Source: an uncultured Sutterella sp.
GTDB lineage: Bacteria; Pseudomonadota; Gammaproteobacteria; Burkholderiales; Burkholderiaceae_F
NCBI GenBank assembly: GCA_905194315.1
Contig: CAJJRX010000017.1
Location: 1 to 43,946, forward strand
Reading direction: 5' to 3'
DNA: 43,946 bases
Shown here: piece after piece, positions 16,186-24,892 of the stretch
Layout of the letters: the number at the start of each line of letters is the position of its first letter
Numbering within the stretch: position 1 is the stretch's first letter
The notes under the pieces: model-generated
What the model was told of the DNA's origin: nothing
Database searches by the model: none
What the model saw: the letters and a program-made list of their open reading frames with translations, nothing else
Translations under genes and position numbers: made by a program

Positions 16186-17676
16186 ATGATTGAATTTAAA
16201 GATGTTACATACACCTATGCCAACCGTCCGGAACCGGCTGTTAAGGGGGTGACGTTTTCTGTGAGCCCCGGTGAGGTGAAGGTGATCACCGGCGCCTCGG
16301 GCTGCGGGAAAACCACGCTGATGCGTCTGGTAAACGGTCTTGCGCCACATCTGTATGAGGGCAGTATCAGGGGCGGAATTACCGTAGCCGGTCTTACACC
16401 GGAAAAGAGTGATCTCGTCACGCTCTCGGGACAGATCGGCACGCTCTTTCAGGATCCGGAAGAGCAGTTTTTCGCACTCAATGTCTATGACGAGATTGCG
16501 TTCACACTCAAGAGTCGAGGTCTGCCCGAGGAGACTGTCAGGGAGAAGATCCTCAGCACTGCCGCTCAGCTTGGCATAGAGGGTATTCTCGGCAGCGATA
16601 TCCACGCCCTCTCTGAAGGGCAGAAGCAGAAGGTCGGTCTTGCCTCTTTGCTGGTGTTCAATCCCGGGGTACTGGTGCTCGATGAGCCGAGCGCGAATCT
16701 TGACCCGGAGTCAACCGGGGAGCTTGCTGCGCTTCTCCGGATGCTTAAAGCGCAAGGCAAGACGATTCTCGTGGTGGATCACCGTCTCTACTGGCTCAGA
16801 GACGTGGCCGACGAGGTTCTCGTGATGAAGGCCGGACGGATTGTCGCCCGGGGACCCTGGGACATTCTCTCTGAAGAGAAGGTGCTCGAGGAAAACGGGT
16901 TGCGCTCCCCGTTGGTGAGGGATGTTCGCGAGACGCTGCCCCGCATAGAAGTGACTCACGACGGATACAGTGCGCGTGCGGAAACGGTTTTTGCGGTAAA
17001 GGCGCTCTCTTTTGCCTATCCGGGCAGACCGCCGGTTTTTGAGAACTGCGGGTTCGGTGTCTCCCGGGGAATTACGGCGCTCATCGGCGGTAACGGTCAG
17101 GGCAAGACAACGCTGGCGAGAATTCTTACCGGTCTGAATAAGGCAGAGGGCGAGTTTTTCTTCCGCAATACCGCCACTGACGGCGCAGGTCTGCTGCAGC
17201 GCGTCGGGCTCGTCCTTCAGAATGCCGATCATCAGCTGCAGATGCGCACTGTCGGAGAGGAAATTGCCACAGCCGCAGCCGCGGGACGTGCACTCAAATC
17301 CGGGCGCAGAACATTTCCGTCTGTCGCTGCTGTGGACCGTGACAGTGCTCAGCACTGGATGCAGGCGCTTAATCTCTCTGAGCTCTCCGGACGGCATCCG
17401 CAGAGCCTCTCCGGCGGTGAAAAGCAGCGTCTGGTGATTGCCTGTGCCATGGCCAAGGAGCCGGACATTCTGATTCTGGATGAGCCGACCAGCGGCCTTG
17501 ACGGTAACAATATGCGCACCATCGGATCGCTGCTCAGGCATATCTCCTCGCGGGGCGTGGCCGTTTTTCTGATCACCCATGACCTGGAGCTGCTCAATAT
17601 CTGTGATGCCGCTCTGCATATGAACGATTTACGAAAGAACCTCAATAAAGGAACAGAAACACATGACGACGTTTGA
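16186..17676 (+). CDS. ECF transporter ATPase with two fused ABC domains
   Basis: A 496-residue protein with two complete ABC ATPase domains in tandem, standing in for the separate EcfA1/EcfA2 subunits. Domain 1 has Walker A GASGCGKTT (about residue 37), signature LSEGQKQKVG and Walker B VLVLDEPSANLD. Domain 2 has Walker A GGNGQGKTT (about residue 300), signature LSGGEKQRLV and Walker B ILILDEPTSGLD, with the switch histidine in LITHD. It is preceded by GGGAG, 11 bp after the T-component gene, and overlaps hutX by 14 bp. It powers uptake through the adjacent S and T proteins. Confidence 0.88.
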   Translation: MIEFKDVTYTYANRPEPAVKGVTFSVSPGEVKVITGASGCGKTTLMRLVNGLAPHLYEGSIRGGITVAGLTPEKSDLVTLSGQIGTLFQDPEEQFFALNVYDEIAFTLKSRGLPEETVREKILSTAAQLGIEGILGSDIHALSEGQKQKVGLASLLVFNPGVLVLDEPSANLDPESTGELAALLRMLKAQGKTILVVDHRLYWLRDVADEVLVMKAGRIVARGPWDILSEEKVLEENGLRSPLVRDVRETLPRIEVTHDGYSARAETVFAVKALSFAYPGRPPVFENCGFGVSRGITALIGGNGQGKTTLARILTGLNKAEGEFFFRNTATDGAGLLQRVGLVLQNADHQLQMRTVGEEIATAAAAGRALKSGRRTFPSVAAVDRDSAQHWMQALNLSELSGRHPQSLSGGEKQRLVIACAMAKEPDILILDEPTSGLDGNNMRTIGSLLRHISSRGVAVFLITHDLELLNICDAALHMNDLRKNLNKGTETHDDV

Positions 17677-18199
17677 AAAAATCACCCCCACCGCCGAACA
17701 GACACAGAAAATTGAAGCACTGCTCAGTGCAAAATTTCCCGTGACACTCACGAGTATCGCCCGGGAGCTCGGTATGACGCCGTTTGAGGCATCACGCCTG
17801 CTGCCGGCCAAGGTGGCAGCCTATGCTGATCTTTCCACCCCCGAGAAGTTTGATGAGTTCTGGCTTGCGCTGTGCGAGTGGGAAAAAGTCACCTTGATGA
17901 TTCTCAAGGACAGTCACGTTTTTGAAATTGAGGGGAAACTCTCCCCGGGTAAACGGGCTCAGGGGTACTACAACATTCTCGGAAAGGGTGCAGCCATCGG
18001 CGGGCATATCGCTTTCGGAGAAATTCAGGGGGCGGTCTTTACCGCAATTCCCTTTATGGGGCGTGAGTCCTACGCCGTGCAGTTCATCAGCACAGCCGGT
18101 GAGGTGAGTTTTGCGGTGTATGCCGGGCGCGAAAACCATCAGCTCATCGCCGGCGTGGTTGAGGCCTGGAAAGCCGCGCGCGAGCGCTTTGCCCAATAA
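17663..18199 (+). CDS. hutX: HutX-type cytoplasmic heme carrier
   Basis: A 178-residue soluble protein of the HutX/ChuX heme-utilisation family. The N-terminal part (IEALLSAKFPVTLTSIARELGMTPFEASRLLP) and the core (EWEKVTLMILKDSHVFEIEGKLSPG, then RAQGYYNILGKGAAIGGHI and FGEIQGAVFTAIPFMGRESYAVQF) follow the family pattern and length. Members hold heme in the cytoplasm and pass it to a degrading enzyme; here the partner would be HutW. It starts with ATG at 17663 behind AAAGGAA. No hutZ/hugZ heme oxygenase gene is present in the locus, which suggests a purely anaerobic route. Confidence 0.9.
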   Translation: MTTFEKITPTAEQTQKIEALLSAKFPVTLTSIARELGMTPFEASRLLPAKVAAYADLSTPEKFDEFWLALCEWEKVTLMILKDSHVFEIEGKLSPGKRAQGYYNILGKGAAIGGHIAFGEIQGAVFTAIPFMGRESYAVQFISTAGEVSFAVYAGRENHQLIAGVVEAWKAARERFAQ

Positions 18200-18245
18200 A
18201 ATGGAAAGTCTGCTGTAACTGAATTTCTGTAAACGGGAGGAAACC

Positions 18246-18755
18246 ATGCAAAAAACACGTCCGCTGATAGTGGTGAGCAGCCGCACAGGCAATACGAGGA
18301 AGCTCGCCCGTGCCATCGCCACTGCGGCTCCTGATGCGCTGATGGTGGACTGCAGTGAAATGCCGGCGGATTTGTCCGCGTTCAATCCGGTACTGCTCGG
18401 TTTCTGGTGCGACCGGGGAATGGCGCCGGAGGACATGAAAGCAGCAGCCTGCAGGCTGAGCGGAAAGGTCATCGGCTGTTTTGCAACGATGGGCGGCGAG
18501 CCGGAAAAACCGGAGTCTCAGGCCTGGATGCAGAAAACCGCTCAGGCGCTTACAGCGTCCGGAGAGGGCAATACGCTGGCGGCCTGTTTCCTCTCTATGG
18601 GCAGGGTGGATCCTGAGGTTTTCCGCCGTGTCACCGAGATGGTGGGCGGGCTCACGCCCGAGCGTGAGGCACGCCGCCTGCGTGCGGAAAAGCATCCCGA
18701 TGAGACGGACTGTGCAGAAGCGGTCCGCTGTTTCCGGGACGCAAAACTCATTTAA
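18246..18755 (+). CDS. Flavodoxin-family protein of the heme operon
   Basis: A 169-residue protein whose N-terminus (PLIVVSSRTGNTRKLARAIA) is the FMN phosphate-binding loop of flavodoxins; the middle GKVIGCFATMGGEPEKPE fits the flavin-contacting loops. It has its own strong ribosome site (GGGAGG) 46 bp after hutX. The likely role is electron delivery to a reductive step, either to the HutW iron-sulfur cluster or to reduction of the tetrapyrrole product; this is inferred from neighbourhood. The later part (LTPEREARRLRAEKHPDETDCAEAVRCF) is helical and charged and is unlike short redox flavodoxins. Confidence 0.75.
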   Translation: MQKTRPLIVVSSRTGNTRKLARAIATAAPDALMVDCSEMPADLSAFNPVLLGFWCDRGMAPEDMKAAACRLSGKVIGCFATMGGEPEKPESQAWMQKTAQALTASGEGNTLAACFLSMGRVDPEVFRRVTEMVGGLTPEREARRLRAEKHPDETDCAEAVRCFRDAKLI

Positions 18756-18773
18756 ATACGCTGAGGAACAAGG

Positions 18774-19418
18774 ATGGATGTTTGGGTAAGTCGCGCTCAG
18801 GCGCTCTACAGTCTTCTGGGGCCCGTCGGCGTGGTGCTGATCGGTGTCGGTGTGGTGGCACTGTACATAGCGCTCAAAGAGGTTCTTTATCTGAATGCGG
18901 TATGGAAAAGCTTCAAGCGCGATTTCCTCGATCTCGAAAGACGTCAGGACCGCTGTTTTGCGGTGCGCAATACCGAGAAGCGCAATCCGCTCATTCAGAT
19001 CATTTATGACATTGTGACCACGCACGGTGCACACTCTGACGATATCCGTGCGGAGGTCGGCTACCTCTTTTACCGTAACTTCAAGAGCGTGAGTAACGGG
19101 TTGTGCTGGCTTAAGCTCATCAGTGTCATCTCGCCGCTGCTGGGGCTGCTCGGAACCGTGGCGGGGATGATGAGTGTGTTTCATTCGCTCTCGGATCTGA
19201 CTGCCGCGCAGTCGGGCATTCTCGCCTCCGGGATCTGGTCGGCGCTTACCACCACGGTGCTCGGTCTGGTGATTGGCATTCCGACACTGATGACCTACTA
19301 CTGGCTCACGATGAAATTCAGAGGTTTTCATATCGAAGCCATTGAGCACAGCTACCGTGCGCTTGAAGTCTGTCGCCGTCTTGGGGTGATTGCGCCGGCG
19401 GAAACGGAGAAAGGGTAA
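18774..19418 (+). CDS. exbB: ExbB-like proton-channel subunit of a TonB motor
   Basis: A 214-residue MotA/TolQ/ExbB family membrane protein with one N-terminal helix and two more near the C-terminus (LKLISVISPLLGLLGTVAGMMSVF and SGIWSALTTTVLGLVIGIPTLM), the usual ExbB pattern. With ExbD it uses the proton gradient to drive TonB. Start ATG at 18774, 18 bp after the flavodoxin gene, with GAGGAACAAGG upstream; exbD begins immediately after its stop codon. Confidence 0.9.
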   Translation: MDVWVSRAQALYSLLGPVGVVLIGVGVVALYIALKEVLYLNAVWKSFKRDFLDLERRQDRCFAVRNTEKRNPLIQIIYDIVTTHGAHSDDIRAEVGYLFYRNFKSVSNGLCWLKLISVISPLLGLLGTVAGMMSVFHSLSDLTAAQSGILASGIWSALTTTVLGLVIGIPTLMTYYWLTMKFRGFHIEAIEHSYRALEVCRRLGVIAPAETEKG

Positions 19419-19832
19419 ATGAGGGAATTTTTTGATGATTTTGATGAGGAGCCGCAGATCGATCTCACCCCGCTGATCGACTGCCTCTTCATGCTCATCA
19501 TATTTTTTGTTCTCACGATGAGTTTTTCCAAACCCGTGCTCGACATTGTGCTGCCGCGTGCGGAAAACAGCGAGGCAAAAGCGCACCGTGAGGAGATTCT
19601 GTTTTCGGTGAAAGCCGACGGTTCCTTCTGGCTTGATGAGGCACCGTCGAGTCTGGCGGCGCTGACAGAAAGACTCGATGCGGAGCCGGAAAAAATACTC
19701 AATATCTACATGGACGAGAAGGCGCCGTTTAACCGGTTTGTGGCCGTTGTTGATGTGGCCAAGAGTAAACGTGAAGGCCGGTTTGTGATTTCCACACAGG
19801 CAAAAGAAGGGCCGCGTCAGGAGGAACCATGA
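19419..19832 (+). CDS. exbD: ExbD-like subunit of a TonB motor
   Basis: A 137-residue protein with one membrane helix and a periplasmic domain. The helix begins IDLTPLIDCLFMLIIFFVLT and contains the essential aspartate of the LTPLID motif that carries protons. It follows exbB with no gap and overlaps tonB by four bases (ATGA), so the three proteins are translationally coupled and dedicated to the heme receptor of this locus. Confidence 0.92.
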   Translation: MREFFDDFDEEPQIDLTPLIDCLFMLIIFFVLTMSFSKPVLDIVLPRAENSEAKAHREEILFSVKADGSFWLDEAPSSLAALTERLDAEPEKILNIYMDEKAPFNRFVAVVDVAKSKREGRFVISTQAKEGPRQEEP

Positions 19833-20653
19833 CCGGGGAGCGCATGAGTGCGGAATATGTGCGTGCGGAGCGGCGTGCACGTCGTATTGTTGCGCTGGTG
19901 GTGCTCGCGGTGCTGTCTGCCGGTCTCGGCTGGCCCCTGCATACCGAGGTGTCACTGCGCGAGAAGGCGCTGATCCGACAGGTAAGTGTGGTGACGCTTG
20001 AGGTGGTGACGCCGCCAGTGAAGGCAACCGCAAATGCGAGCCGGACCCCGCTGCTTGAAGAGAGCAGCCGGGAGCGTGTGGTGGTTCAGGACAAGCCTGT
20101 GCAGGTCGAAAAACCTGTGGAAGTGCCTGCTGCAGAGCCGGAAAAGCCGGCAGAAAAACCGCAGAAAGTGCCGCAGAAGACGGTGAAAAAGCCTGTGCGG
20201 AAAGCTGAACCCGAAAGGAACAGGACGGTGAAAACAGCACCTGTGCCGCTCAAGACCGAGCGTGCGCAGGCGGTGGCGAGGGAAGGGACATCAGCAGAGG
20301 ACAGCACTCCCGCATCCGCTGCAGGGGAACCCTCTGAGGGGGTTACACAGCCTGTATCGGGCGGTGGGGAGAAGGTGAACGAGGCTGATGAACTTTCCCG
20401 TCTGGTGGCTGTTGTTGAAGCACATAAGGCTTACCCAAGGCGCGCCAGGCAAAATAATGAGGAAGGCAGACTGAGCATCAGGCTGATGCTCGATGAGCAG
20501 GGGGTGGTGAGAAGTATTAAGCTTGGAGAGCTTCACCCGTCGCGTCTGCTGCAGAAAGCCGCGCTCAGTGCGGCCGAACCGCTGGTGGGAGTGAAAACCC
20601 GGCTCGGCGGTCCGAGAGAGGTGGAAATTCCTATCGTCTTTTCGTTGAGTTAA
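19829..20653 (+). CDS. tonB: TonB-like energy-transducing protein
   Basis: A 274-residue protein with an N-terminal membrane anchor (about 16-36, RIVALVVLAVLSAGLGWPL), a long Pro/Lys/Glu-rich spacer (about 85-145, with repeats of EKP and KPV) that spans the periplasm, and a C-terminal TonB domain (about 195-274, AYPRRARQNNEEGRLSIRLML). The start ATG at 19829 has AGGAGG four bases upstream; an inner ATG at 19844 is possible. It belongs with exbB-exbD and the TonB-dependent receptor upstream. Confidence 0.9.
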   Translation: MTGERMSAEYVRAERRARRIVALVVLAVLSAGLGWPLHTEVSLREKALIRQVSVVTLEVVTPPVKATANASRTPLLEESSRERVVVQDKPVQVEKPVEVPAAEPEKPAEKPQKVPQKTVKKPVRKAEPERNRTVKTAPVPLKTERAQAVAREGTSAEDSTPASAAGEPSEGVTQPVSGGGEKVNEADELSRLVAVVEAHKAYPRRARQNNEEGRLSIRLMLDEQGVVRSIKLGELHPSRLLQKAALSAAEPLVGVKTRLGGPREVEIPIVFSLS

Positions 20654-20657
20654 TAGC

Positions 20658-21572
20658 ATGTCCTCAGAACAGAATGCGGTTGTTATCCGTGACGTGTCCA
20701 AGTCCTACGCCGGCGGTGTCACGGCGCTCAATCACGTGTCTCTCAGCATTGCGCAGGGTGAATTTTTCGGGCTTCTCGGGCCGAACGGTGCCGGAAAGAG
20801 CACGCTGATTAACTGCATGGCCGGGCTCGTGAATCTCACGGGCGGCAGCATTTCGGTGATGGGACGCGATGTGGTGAAGGAGCGCCGCGCAGCCGCACTC
20901 AATCTCGGCGTGGTCCCGCAGGAAATCACCTGTGACGTGTTCTTAACGGTCAGAGAGACCTTGCGTTATCAGTCCGGATACTGGGGGCTGCGCAATAACG
21001 ATGCCTGGATCGGCACGATTCTTGATGCACTCGGCCTTGCGGACAAAGCGGACAAGTCGGTCCGTCAGCTCTCGGGCGGTATGAAGCGCAGAGTGCTGGT
21101 GGCGCAGGCGCTCGTGCACCACCCGCGGGTGATTGTGCTTGACGAGCCGACAGCGGGTGTGGATGTGGAGCTTCGAGAGAGTCTCTGGCAGCTCATCGGA
21201 GAGCTGCACCGGCAGGGCACAACCGTGCTGCTGACAACCCACTATCTGGAGGAGGCGCAGGCGATGTGCTCCCGGGTGGCGATTATGCAAAAAGGAGAGC
21301 TCGTCGCAGTTGATCGCACCGACAGACTGCTCGCTGAGATGGATGAGCGCCGTCTGCAGTGCCGGCTTGAGGCGGGGGCGGTACCGGAGGATATCTGCGC
21401 GCTGCTTGTGTCGCAGCAGGGACCAGAACTCACCTTCCGCTGTCCGGACAGTGCTGCCGCACACAGGATTCTGTCGAGCTTTCTCGCTCACGGTGTGCAG
21501 ATTTCAGGACTGAGTATCCGCGAGGCTTCGCTCGAGGATGTGTTTTTGCGTCTGACGGGAGGTGAGCGCTGA
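20658..21572 (+). CDS. ABC-2 type transporter ATPase, YadG-like
   Basis: A 304-residue ATPase with Walker A GPNGAGKST (about residue 42), signature LSGGMKRRV and Walker B VIVLDEPTAGVD, and the C-terminal extension of exporters of the YadG/DrrA type. It starts four bases after the tonB stop and its stop codon overlaps the ATG of the permease gene, so it is the eleventh gene of the heme operon. Its partner is the YadH-like permease. Export of excess porphyrin or assembly of an envelope component are both possible; the sequence does not decide. Confidence 0.85.
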   Translation: MSSEQNAVVIRDVSKSYAGGVTALNHVSLSIAQGEFFGLLGPNGAGKSTLINCMAGLVNLTGGSISVMGRDVVKERRAAALNLGVVPQEITCDVFLTVRETLRYQSGYWGLRNNDAWIGTILDALGLADKADKSVRQLSGGMKRRVLVAQALVHHPRVIVLDEPTAGVDVELRESLWQLIGELHRQGTTVLLTTHYLEEAQAMCSRVAIMQKGELVAVDRTDRLLAEMDERRLQCRLEAGAVPEDICALLVSQQGPELTFRCPDSAAAHRILSSFLAHGVQISGLSIREASLEDVFLRLTGGER

Positions 21573-22330
21573 TGTGGATTCCTTTTCTGACAGTTTTTCT
21601 CAAAGAAACCCGGCGTTTTATGCGCATCTGGATGCACACCATTCTTGCGCCGGTGCTCACCGGTTTTCTCTACCTGGTGATTTTCGGCGAGGCACTCTCC
21701 AGGCATCTGCCGCTCTACGAAGGCGTGAGCTACATTGATTTCATCATCCCCGGACTCATCATGATGTCCGTGCTGCAGAATGCCTTTGCCAATACAGCCA
21801 GCTCGGTGATTCAGGCCAAGATCAGCGGCAGTCTCGTTTTTATGCTCACGCCCCAGATTCCCGGCCGGGTGCTCGGAATGGCCTTTCTGCTTTCTTCGGC
21901 CCTCAGAGCGATACTTGTCGGCACCGGACTGTATGCGGTGTGTCTGTACTGGGCGGCGCCCCCTGTCAGAGAACCGTTGCTGCTTGTGCTTTTCGGGCTC
22001 TCGGGCGTGCTGATGATGGCGGCCTTCGGGCTCATTACCGCCCTCTGGGCGGAGAAGTACGACCAGATGGGTGCGGTTCAGAATTTTGTCATCATGCCGC
22101 TCACCTTTCTCTCCGGCGTTTTCTACTCGACAAATTCACTCCCGCCCGTCTGGCAGAAGATCAGTGAACTCAACCCGTTCTTTTACCTGGTTGACGGTTT
22201 CCGGGCGGGGTTTTTCGGTGCCCGTGGGCCGGAAATCTACTGGAGTCTGGCCATCGCGCTCGGCGCCACGCTGCTGAGCGTCTGGGTTGCACTGACGCTG
22301 CTTGGCCGCGGCTGGAAAATCCGGGCCTAG
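21572..22330 (+). CDS. ABC-2 type permease, YadH-like
   Basis: A 252-residue inner-membrane protein with about six hydrophobic segments. The features FLTVFLKETRRFMRIW, ISYLDF-like SYIDFIIPGLIMMSVLQNAF and FLSGVFYSTNSLPPVWQ are typical of ABC-2 permeases of the YadH/NodJ group. It overlaps the ATPase gene by one base and is the last gene before a strong terminator. Substrate unknown; its consistent place at the end of a Fur-controlled heme operon is the only clue. Confidence 0.85.
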   Translation: MWIPFLTVFLKETRRFMRIWMHTILAPVLTGFLYLVIFGEALSRHLPLYEGVSYIDFIIPGLIMMSVLQNAFANTASSVIQAKISGSLVFMLTPQIPGRVLGMAFLLSSALRAILVGTGLYAVCLYWAAPPVREPLLLVLFGLSGVLMMAAFGLITALWAEKYDQMGAVQNFVIMPLTFLSGVFYSTNSLPPVWQKISELNPFFYLVDGFRAGFFGARGPEIYWSLAIALGATLLSVWVALTLLGRGWKIRA

Positions 22331-22351
22331 CGCGGTTTGATGAATCCAAAA

Positions 22352-22389
22352 AAACGCTCCAACCCGTCAAGACTGGAGCGTTTGTTTTT
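22352..22389. terminator. Strong bidirectional terminator closing the heme operon
   Basis: AAACGCTCCA (22352-22361) pairs perfectly with TGGAGCGTTT (22374-22383), with T-rich flanks in both directions. It serves the plus-strand operon and the minus-strand DUF438 gene that ends at 22404. Confidence 0.9.
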
Positions 22390-22403
22390 CCGGACAGCGG
22401 TGT

Positions 22404-24053
22404 TTAGTCTTCAACAGGACCCGCGGCGGCGCATTTCCTCACAATCTCGATGAGTTTTTCAAGCTCAACACCACCGTGTTCACTCATGAGTCCCAGAGTG
22501 GCCTTGGGAATCATGACGTCACCGAGCGGTGTGCGCAGCGCTTTGAATACCGCGACGGAGTCACCGAGACGCTGCCGCAGCCAGGGGGCGACGGCGATCA
22601 GATCCGCGAGCCGGGTGTCGGCATTGAGTTCGGGAAGCCTGACACCGGCCGGCGCGGCAGGAGCGGGGGCTGCCGACGCCTGGTGACGGGAAAGGCCGCC
22701 GCGTTTGCCCACCGGCACATCCTCACCGGGTTCGGCGATGCCGTGCAGGTACACCGGTTCCGTGGTTTCCTGACTCCAGGTGAGCAGGGTGCGGGAGTCC
22801 TGCAGCTGACGGATGCGGGTGCAGTCCTGCATCACCTCCATCACACCGCGGAATTGACCCTGCTCATCACGGATGGCGACAAAGAGGATATAGATGAACT
22901 TGCCGGGCTTGTTGATCCAGAAGTCCACGGAGTTTTCCTCGCCGCTCTTGAATTTCTTCACGATTTCCTTGACGAAGTGAACGCTCGTGGCCGGGTGGCA
23001 GTTGGTGACCTTACGACCGATCACATTGCGGCTTCGCGGGAAGATGCGGTGTTTTGTATCGGTGTAGAAACGGACAATCTCCTCTTCATCGACAAAAGAG
23101 ATGTCGATGGGAAGATGCTGGAAAATCAGGTTGATCTGCTCAAGCGAGAGACGGCCGGTTTTCACTTCAAGCAGACCGTCGTCAGCAGTCTTGCCGCCGG
23201 CGGAGAGCCCGTACTTCTGCATCAGTGCGCTGAAGTCCCTGGCAAAGGCAGCCATGTCAGGGCTGACGGCGGGTGCTGCAGGAGCGGGTTCCTCTTTGGG
23301 AGCTGCAGCGGTGGCGCCGCACCCCCAGGCGTAGCCGATTTCGGCGTCACCGAGCTTCATGTGCTCAAAAGCGGCAGGCGGAATCAGGGCGAGCGAGGTC
23401 GGCAGAAGCACGGTCTCTTCCTTTGCAATCAGGTCGAGGCAGTTGTCGATAATGTTTTTCTGCTTGGCGATGAATTCATCATCGGTCTGCGGGGTTTCCC
23501 GTTCGAGCAGGGCACGTGCATCACGGATTTCGTCCCGGATGTAGTCATCAAAAAGCCACATATGTGTCGAGGGACGGTTAAAGCCGCGGCGCTCGAGCTC
23601 GGCATAGAGCTGATTGTGCTTGCGGGCGAAGTGAATCTTAAGTTCGGCAAGCCGGTCATAAAGGGCATACCACTGATTGCGGATCACCGGGTACTGGACG
23701 AGGTCCTCGATTTCCTTGACGAGCCCCTTCCAGGCGTCGATTTCACGGTAGTAGGCGGCAACCGGATGATCCGGGGAGAGATCAGCAGGGCGCTCCCGGT
23801 TGAGATACGGGGCAAAAACCAGCAGCATTTCACCGATGGGGGTTCTGCGGCACTCATCAGCACTGTGGCTGTGAGCGGTATCGTTCTGTTCGAGCATGGC
23901 GATTTCCCAGGGCTCGACAGGGGCGAGAGCCTTCATTTCCGCACGGGCCGCCTCGAGGCTCAGCTCCTTGCGGTCATAACGCAGGGTGATGCTTTCAAGG
24001 CGGGCAAATCGTTCAGGATCGGGGTGCTGGAGTTTGGTTTCGGCAGATGACAT
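22404..24053 (-). CDS. DUF438 / hemerythrin / PAS / DUF1858 protein
   Basis: A 549-residue cytoplasmic protein with four parts: an N-terminal DUF438-like helical region (about 15-95), a hemerythrin-like HHE region (about 95-230; PVAAYYREIDAWKGLV, FARKHNQLYAELERRGF, KEETVLLPTSLALI), a PAS domain (about 305-430; LIFQHLPIDISFVDEEEIVRFY, then NVIGRKVTNCHPATSVHFV) and a C-terminal DUF1858-type domain (about 475-545; LNADTRLADLIAVAPWLRQRLGD). The order is that of known DUF438 proteins. Alanine/proline-rich linkers separate the parts. The role is unknown; di-iron or heme sensing of NO or oxygen is suspected because the next gene upstream is RIC. Both genes are on the minus strand, 80 bp apart. Confidence 0.85.
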   Translation of the reverse strand: MSSAETKLQHPDPERFARLESITLRYDRKELSLEAARAEMKALAPVEPWEIAMLEQNDTAHSHSADECRRTPIGEMLLVFAPYLNRERPADLSPDHPVAAYYREIDAWKGLVKEIEDLVQYPVIRNQWYALYDRLAELKIHFARKHNQLYAELERRGFNRPSTHMWLFDDYIRDEIRDARALLERETPQTDDEFIAKQKNIIDNCLDLIAKEETVLLPTSLALIPPAAFEHMKLGDAEIGYAWGCGATAAAPKEEPAPAAPAVSPDMAAFARDFSALMQKYGLSAGGKTADDGLLEVKTGRLSLEQINLIFQHLPIDISFVDEEEIVRFYTDTKHRIFPRSRNVIGRKVTNCHPATSVHFVKEIVKKFKSGEENSVDFWINKPGKFIYILFVAIRDEQGQFRGVMEVMQDCTRIRQLQDSRTLLTWSQETTEPVYLHGIAEPGEDVPVGKRGGLSRHQASAAPAPAAPAGVRLPELNADTRLADLIAVAPWLRQRLGDSVAVFKALRTPLGDVMIPKATLGLMSEHGGVELEKLIEIVRKCAAAGPVED

Positions 24054-24133
24054 ACGTTAATTCTCAGGCAGAAACCCGCACTGAGCGGCGGGGGCCGGAC
24101 GTGCGGGCTGAATCAGAAAAAGATGGAGAGGCC

Positions 24134-24871
24134 TTAGCGGACGGTTTTGGCTTCAAGCGCGATGGCATTCGGGAAAATAATGTTATTTTCGATATGAATG
24201 TGTTCGTGCAGAGCGTCTCTGAAGTCCTTCAGACTTTTGATCAGCAGAGTGTAGGAAGCGCATGCGTCAGCGGGCGGCTGATAGCCGTTGGTGAGCTCTT
24301 CGATGCGGGCATGACGTTCTCCTTCTTCGGCGTGCTCCGTTTCCATGACATGAACGGGGGAGGCGACATGACCGTCAGCGCAGTGGAAGGCCGGGGCGGC
24401 GGTGCCTGTCAGATCAGCCTGGCACAGACGGTAGATGTAGGGGAAAAGAATATTTTCCTCTTTCAGAAGGTGCTGGGAGAGCGCAGAGTAGGAGGCTCTG
24501 AAAAGCGCATCAATTTCGGTGAGCTCGGGGTGATTGGCGCCGTGAACAGCCTTCACCTTTTCAAGCAGCTTGATAATCACGGGACCGTCTGCACGGATAC
24601 CGCGGTGATGGATCTTGAGCACATAGTCGCACAGCAGATCAGTGGGCCAGTGCTGAAAGTCGGGTTTGCCGGGAACGGCTTCGTTGGAGGTTTCGGCGAG
24701 GGCGGCGGCCACTTCTTCAGGAGTGTGACCGGCTAAACCGCAGGCGACCCGGAACGAGGTTTTCCCATGGCAGCAAAAGTCCACATTGAAACGATCGAGC
24801 ACGGCAGCTGCGCTGGGACTTTTTGCGGCAATTTCGCCGACGCTGAGATGATCATAAGGCGTGGAATTCAT
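24134..24871 (-). CDS. ytfE: Iron-sulfur cluster repair di-iron protein RIC (YtfE/ScdA/DnrN)
   Basis: A 245-residue protein from the ATG at 24871. That start has GGAG seven bases upstream; frames from 24883 or 24892 are possible but would place that ribosome site inside the gene. Residues about 8-65 are the ScdA_N/DUF542 domain with the paired cysteines (VDFCCHGKTSF). The rest is a hemerythrin-like di-iron domain with histidines and glutamates in KIHHRGIRADG, HLLKEENILFPYI, HVMETEHAEE and LHEHIHIENNIIFPNAI. RIC proteins restore clusters damaged by nitric oxide or peroxide. The neighbouring DUF438 gene and the divergent NarL-type regulator fit a nitrosative-stress unit. Confidence 0.92.
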   Translation of the reverse strand: MNSTPYDHLSVGEIAAKSPSAAAVLDRFNVDFCCHGKTSFRVACGLAGHTPEEVAAALAETSNEAVPGKPDFQHWPTDLLCDYVLKIHHRGIRADGPVIIKLLEKVKAVHGANHPELTEIDALFRASYSALSQHLLKEENILFPYIYRLCQADLTGTAAPAFHCADGHVASPVHVMETEHAEEGERHARIEELTNGYQPPADACASYTLLIKSLKDFRDALHEHIHIENNIIFPNAIALEAKTVR

Positions 24872-24892
24872 TGATTTCTCCATAGAAAACAC

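Noticed and set aside
18144..20240. Long open frame on the minus strand (698 codons)
   Set aside because: It is the antisense shadow of hutX, the flavodoxin and exbB-exbD-tonB, all of which have clear family motifs, ribosome sites and tight operon spacing.
22476..24050. Long open frame on the plus strand (524 codons)
   Set aside because: It lies opposite the DUF438-hemerythrin-PAS gene, whose domain order is convincing. The plus-strand product is low in structure and has no ribosome site.
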